From: Acholeplasmatales bacterium
GTDB lineage: Bacteria > Bacillota_I > Bacilli_A > Acholeplasmatales > Anaeroplasmataceae
Direction of reading: 5' to 3'
Assembly (NCBI GenBank): GCA_024690445.1
Contig: JAILPD010000113.1
Span: 1-8,794 of the forward strand
DNA length: 8,794 nt
The translations under genes were made by a program, and so were the position numbers. Below the pieces are notes generated by a model. That model ran no database searches. It worked only from the letters and a program-made list of their open reading frames with translations, and was not told the origin of the DNA. Shown here in pieces: positions 6,179-8,794 of this stretch (its first letter is position 1; each line of letters opens with the position of its first letter).

Positions 6179-7198
6179 ATGCTAGAAGAATTAGGTTTAA
6201 GACTAAAAAAACAGCTTATTGATACTGGTATGCTAGATGCTATTAAGCTAGTAGCCTCAAGTACAGGTACTGTTAACATTGATATTAATGATCTTAAAAC
6301 CTTTGATGAAAAGGTATTAACATCTGTTATTGATTTTGAAACTGATACTACAAATGAAGAAATTAGTATATTAAAGGTTTCTGATTTTAAACCTACTGAT
6401 GCGATTATCGCTGTTATTTCTAAGGGTGCTTTACCTATTGATACAATTGGTAGAATAACTGCTAAAATTGAAGCACAGCTTAGAGTTGATTTAAATATTA
6501 TTTTAGGTGTTTATATTGATTCACTTCAAACGTCTGAAATTAGAATAATTGGTTTACTTGGAGCTGACTGTGAATGGACTGAGGATGAAGATACTTTAAA
6601 GTCATCAGTCAACGAAGAATTATTTAGGGATAAGCCTGTTGAATTAATTATTGAATCTGATGAAGTATTAGCTAATTTAGATAAAAATCCTAAGCCAACA
6701 GAAGTATTAAAATTTCCAACCCCTTTCGATAAGGATTTATTCTATTATACAAAGACAATGATAGAAAAGGATTTAACTACAATTTATAAGCTTCAAGATG
6801 AATTTGATATTTCATTCCAAAAGGCATCTAGAGCTATTCAAGCCTTAGAACAAATGAAGATATTATCTGAAAGAGGTGTTGATGGTAAAAGAAGATTCAT
6901 CATCACTAATTCAAGAGATATTTATAATATCATTTGTAATACTGGTAAATTTACAACAGATGATGAAAAGCTTGATAAGATCTATCAGGCTGGACAATAT
7001 GTACTTGCCTCTGGTGATACATCTATTGGTGGTATTCAAGCTAGATTTAATATGACATTTGGTGAGGCTGCTGGTATTATTGGTAAGCTTGAAGCATATG
7101 GTATTGTCTCTGTTAAGAATGGTATTAACCCAAGAAAAATATTAATAAATAATGTTCATGAAGTATATTTAAAGATATACGGAAGTGAGAATAAATAA
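6179..7198 (+). CDS. FtsZ C-terminal-domain-like protein with two FtsK-gamma-like winged helices
   Basis: A 339-residue soluble protein. Residues about 14-130 track the part of FtsZ after the GTPase domain: TGTVNIDINDLKTF resembles the FtsZ 'PGLINLDFADVKTVM' stretch, VLTSVIDFETDTTNE the following strand, and ALPIDTIGRITAKI with NIILGVYIDSLQTSEIRIIG the C-terminal beta-sheet segment ('ANIIFGAVID...DEVRVTVIATG'). The GTP-binding GGGTG motif and the whole nucleotide domain are absent. After a linker come two winged helices like FtsK/SpoIIIE gamma: about 182-243 (TIYKLQDEFDISFQKASRAI, LEQMKIL) and about 262-324 (IGGIQARFNMTFGEAAGII, LEAYGIV, NPRKILI). Gamma domains read polar chromosome sequences. 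Inferred: a DNA-binding protein with a tubulin-like oligomerising or FtsZ-interacting head. GGAGG (6168-6172) lies 6 nt before the ATG. The winged helices are the firmer call; the FtsZ-like part rests on motif resemblance only. Confidence 0.7.
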   Translation: MLEELGLRLKKQLIDTGMLDAIKLVASSTGTVNIDINDLKTFDEKVLTSVIDFETDTTNEEISILKVSDFKPTDAIIAVISKGALPIDTIGRITAKIEAQLRVDLNIILGVYIDSLQTSEIRIIGLLGADCEWTEDEDTLKSSVNEELFRDKPVELIIESDEVLANLDKNPKPTEVLKFPTPFDKDLFYYTKTMIEKDLTTIYKLQDEFDISFQKASRAIQALEQMKILSERGVDGKRRFIITNSRDIYNIICNTGKFTTDDEKLDKIYQAGQYVLASGDTSIGGIQARFNMTFGEAAGIIGKLEAYGIVSVKNGINPRKILINNVHEVYLKIYGSENK

Positions 7199-7245
7199 AA
7201 GCATTTTGTGAAATTATGTAAAGCATTCATAAAATGCTTTTTTTT
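7197..7245 (+). terminator. Rho-independent terminator after the FtsZ-like gene
   Basis: A 16-bp stem, AAAAGCATTTTGTGAA (7197-7212) with TTCATAAAATGCTTTT (7226-7241), with one G-U pair and a 13-nt loop, is followed by more T (to 7245). The stem starts in the stop codon of the preceding gene and closes this single-gene unit. Confidence 0.88.
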
Positions 7246-7246
7246 G

Positions 7247-7274
7247 TTGACTAATTTTTTTATTTGATTAAAAT
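7247..7274 (+). promoter_or_regulatory. Promoter of the marR-ABC exporter operon
   Basis: TTGACT (7247-7252) and TAAAAT (7269-7274) with 16-nt spacing, directly after the preceding terminator and directly before the inverted-repeat operators. TTGACT is a near-consensus -35. Confidence 0.6.
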
Positions 7275-7275
7275 A

Positions 7276-7312
7276 TCTAATAGTGTTAGATAAATTGTCT
7301 AACGGTGTTAGC
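7276..7312 (+). promoter_or_regulatory. Tandem MarR-type operators
   Basis: Two inverted repeats stand 22 bp apart: TCTAA-TAGTG-TTAGA (7276-7290, perfect arms) and TCTAA-CGGTG-TTAGC (7298-7312, one mismatch). The middle also forms a 17-bp near-palindrome from 7286 to 7302, TTAGAnAAnTTnTCTAA, the usual length for a MarR dimer site. They lie just downstream of the -10, where binding would block initiation or early elongation. Autoregulation by the adjacent MarR protein is the natural inference. Confidence 0.72.
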
Positions 7313-7330
7313 AATTAAAGGAGGTTTATT

Positions 7331-7765
7331 ATGACTGGAGAAGAATATTTTGAAAGAATTTCTAAAATAATGGAACAATATGGTAAGCCTAAATTTGACC
7401 AAAATGAAGGCTTTCATGGAATCTTTCCAGTATTAACTGAATTATCAAAAATAGAAGATGGCTTGGCTGCAGGTGATATTGCAGAAAAATTTCAAATATC
7501 AACTGCGAGAGTTGCAAAAATTCTTAATTATTTAGAAGAAAAGAATTATGTAACTAGAAAAAAACAGGAAAGTGATAAAAGAGTAACTATTGTTTGTATT
7601 ACAGAAGAAGGTAAAACATTCTTAGAAGATTTTAAGATGAAAAGAGCTAATGATATGACATATGCATTAGAGGGTATTCCTGATTCTGACATAGAAACAT
7701 TTATTAGTGTTACAGAAAAAATATTTTCTAGATTATGCAAAGGGAAGGTAGAAGAGAATGCTTAA
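7331..7765 (+). CDS. MarR-family transcriptional regulator
   Basis: A 144-residue protein with the MarR layout: an N-terminal dimerisation helix, a helix-turn-helix at about 46-72 (AAGDIAEKFQISTARVAKIL followed by LEEKNYVTR), a wing at about 76-95 with the conserved Asp82-Lys83-Arg84, and a C-terminal dimerisation helix. Members are dimeric DNA-binding proteins, usually repressors released by small ligands or oxidants. AAAGGAGG (7317-7324) lies 6 nt before the ATG. The gene follows its probable operators and overlaps the ABC exporter gene by 8 nt, the common arrangement in which MarR represses itself and an efflux pump. Cys89 and Cys136 exist, but there is no N-terminal OhrR-type sensing Cys, so a peroxide sensor is not indicated. 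Confidence 0.92.
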   Translation: MTGEEYFERISKIMEQYGKPKFDQNEGFHGIFPVLTELSKIEDGLAAGDIAEKFQISTARVAKILNYLEEKNYVTRKKQESDKRVTIVCITEEGKTFLEDFKMKRANDMTYALEGIPDSDIETFISVTEKIFSRLCKGKVEENA

Positions 7766-8794
7766 GCTTTATAAAAGATTAAGTGTTAAGGATATCATAT
7801 TTGTAATCTTAATATTAGGACTAACTGTATTATCAGTATTCTTTACTATGCAGTTAGTTGATTGTGTTACAGATATTATTAAATCCATAACATATTTAAA
7901 TTATCAAAATCATCCTGAGGAAATGTTTAAGGATAACTATCAGCCATTACTTGAAACATATAAGCAATTTGGTTGGGATGGCATAAAAGCAATTGCCTCA
8001 ACTCTTGGAGAAGATGGAGAGATCATCTTAGAATATATCGATAATATTCAAAATGCCACTGTAGGAGACATTTGGATGTATGGTGGTATTATGCTTTCAT
8101 ATGCCGTTGGTTCAATGGTTGTTCAAGGTGTTATTGCTGTATTAGCATCATTTGTCGCTGCAGATTTAACTACTAAGTTAAGAAATGAATTATATAAGAA
8201 GATTGAGGATTTTTCATTATCTGAAATTGATAAATTCTCTACAGCGTCTTTAGTAACAAGAACTACTAATGACCTACAGCATATTCAAATGGCAAACCTA
8301 ATGACTATGAGAATGATATTCCAGGCCCCAGTTACTGCAATTTGGGCATTGATTAAATTCTCTAATTCAGCTGCCTCATTATCATATGCGACACTAATTG
8401 GTATTTTCATTATTGTTATAGTTGTAGGTGCTATTATGGCTCTTGCAATACCTAAATATAAGATTATGCAAAAGTTAACTGATAACTTAAATCAAGTAAC
8501 TAGAGATAATTTAACTGGTATTAGAATTGTAAGAGCATATAATGCTGAAAAATATGAAGAGAAGAGATTTGAAGAAGCAAATATGAATATTACTAGTGCT
8601 CAAATCTTTACTGGTAGAGTAATGAGCTTTATTAGCCCAGTTATTAATATCGTAATGAATGGTCTAAGTTTAGGTATTTATTTAATTGGTGCTTATTTAA
8701 TTAATGATGGAACTATTTTATATGCAGAGGTAGTATCATCAGTTATGTTATCATCTCAAATCATTATGTCATTTATGATGATTTTAATGTTATT
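7758..8794 (+). CDS. ABC exporter, membrane-domain half (partial, runs off the window)
   Basis: Open from ATG 7758 to the window end (345 codons), overlapping the MarR stop by 8 nt; AGGGAAGG (7741-7748) is its ribosome binding site. It is a type IV (exporter-fold) ABC transmembrane domain: TM1 at about 12-33, a long loop to about 105, TM2 at about 106-132, the signature cytoplasmic stretch FSLSEIDKFSTASLVTRTTNDL, then QAPVTAIWAL, a hydrophobic pair at about 205-230, GIRIVRAYNAEKYEEKRFEEAN, and further TM segments from about 290. The ATP-binding domain should follow beyond the window. In Firmicutes such genes after marR usually encode one half of a heterodimeric multidrug or peptide exporter, with the second half next. 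The substrate is unknown. Confidence 0.9.
   Translation, partial: MLKLYKRLSVKDIIFVILILGLTVLSVFFTMQLVDCVTDIIKSITYLNYQNHPEEMFKDNYQPLLETYKQFGWDGIKAIASTLGEDGEIILEYIDNIQNATVGDIWMYGGIMLSYAVGSMVVQGVIAVLASFVAADLTTKLRNELYKKIEDFSLSEIDKFSTASLVTRTTNDLQHIQMANLMTMRMIFQAPVTAIWALIKFSNSAASLSYATLIGIFIIVIVVGAIMALAIPKYKIMQKLTDNLNQVTRDNLTGIRIVRAYNAEKYEEKRFEEANMNITSAQIFTGRVMSFISPVINIVMNGLSLGIYLIGAYLINDGTILYAEVVSSVMLSSQIIMSFMMILML

Noticed and set aside
7546..7740. Minus-strand reading frame inside the MarR gene
   Set aside because: It is fully contained within a well-supported MarR coding sequence and has no features of its own.
1..8794. Mycoplasma-type code in which TGA encodes Trp
   Set aside because: All Trp codons are TGG and no gene contains an internal TGA. 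Two genes end in TGA at the places where their families end.

Overview
The window is AT-rich DNA with a strongly A/T-ended codon choice, nearly every gene on the + strand, and clear AAGGAGG-type ribosome binding sites. This points to a low-GC Firmicute, most likely one of the gut-associated Bacilli/Erysipelotrichia-like or wall-less-related lineages. I cannot name the species. Tryptophan is written TGG throughout and TGA serves as a stop, so the standard bacterial code fits better than the Mycoplasma code.

Layout. (1) Bases 1-2633 are the end of an operon. It holds the tail of an unidentified upstream gene, then a lipoprotein combining a long leucine-heptad coiled coil, a DUF4430/transcobalamin-type beta domain and a predicted alpha/alpha toroid. 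A second, membrane-anchored DUF4430 protein and an ECF-transporter S component follow, and a strong hairpin terminator closes the operon. The domain set resembles the two domains of animal intrinsic factor/transcobalamin, so the operon probably captures and imports a cobamide-like ligand. (2) Bases 2650-4240 hold a Y-family translesion DNA polymerase of the UvrX/YqjW type, overlapped by a YolD-like partner gene. (3) Bases 4330-5774 hold a MazG-like nucleotide pyrophosphohydrolase domain fused through a Lys-rich linker to a large unrecognised C-terminal region. Its promoter carries a perfect 9-bp inverted repeat between the -35 and -10. (4) Bases 5775-6178 have no protein gene but hold a complete small transcription unit (promoter, folded RNA of about 240 nt, terminator) that I cannot assign to a known RNA class. 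(5) Bases 6124-7245 hold a gene whose protein looks like the C-terminal half of FtsZ, without the GTPase domain, followed by two FtsK-gamma-like winged helices. It has its own promoter and terminator. (6) Bases 7247-8794 hold a MarR-type regulator, with tandem inverted-repeat operators in its promoter, and an overlapping ABC exporter gene that runs off the window end.

The units look independent: nutrient uptake, mutagenic DNA repair, nucleotide-pool housekeeping, a structured RNA, a possible cell-division or chromosome-linked DNA-binding protein, and a regulated exporter. The best candidates for something undescribed are the FtsZ-C/FtsK-gamma fusion, the orphan structured RNA just upstream of it, and the intrinsic-factor-like uptake operon.
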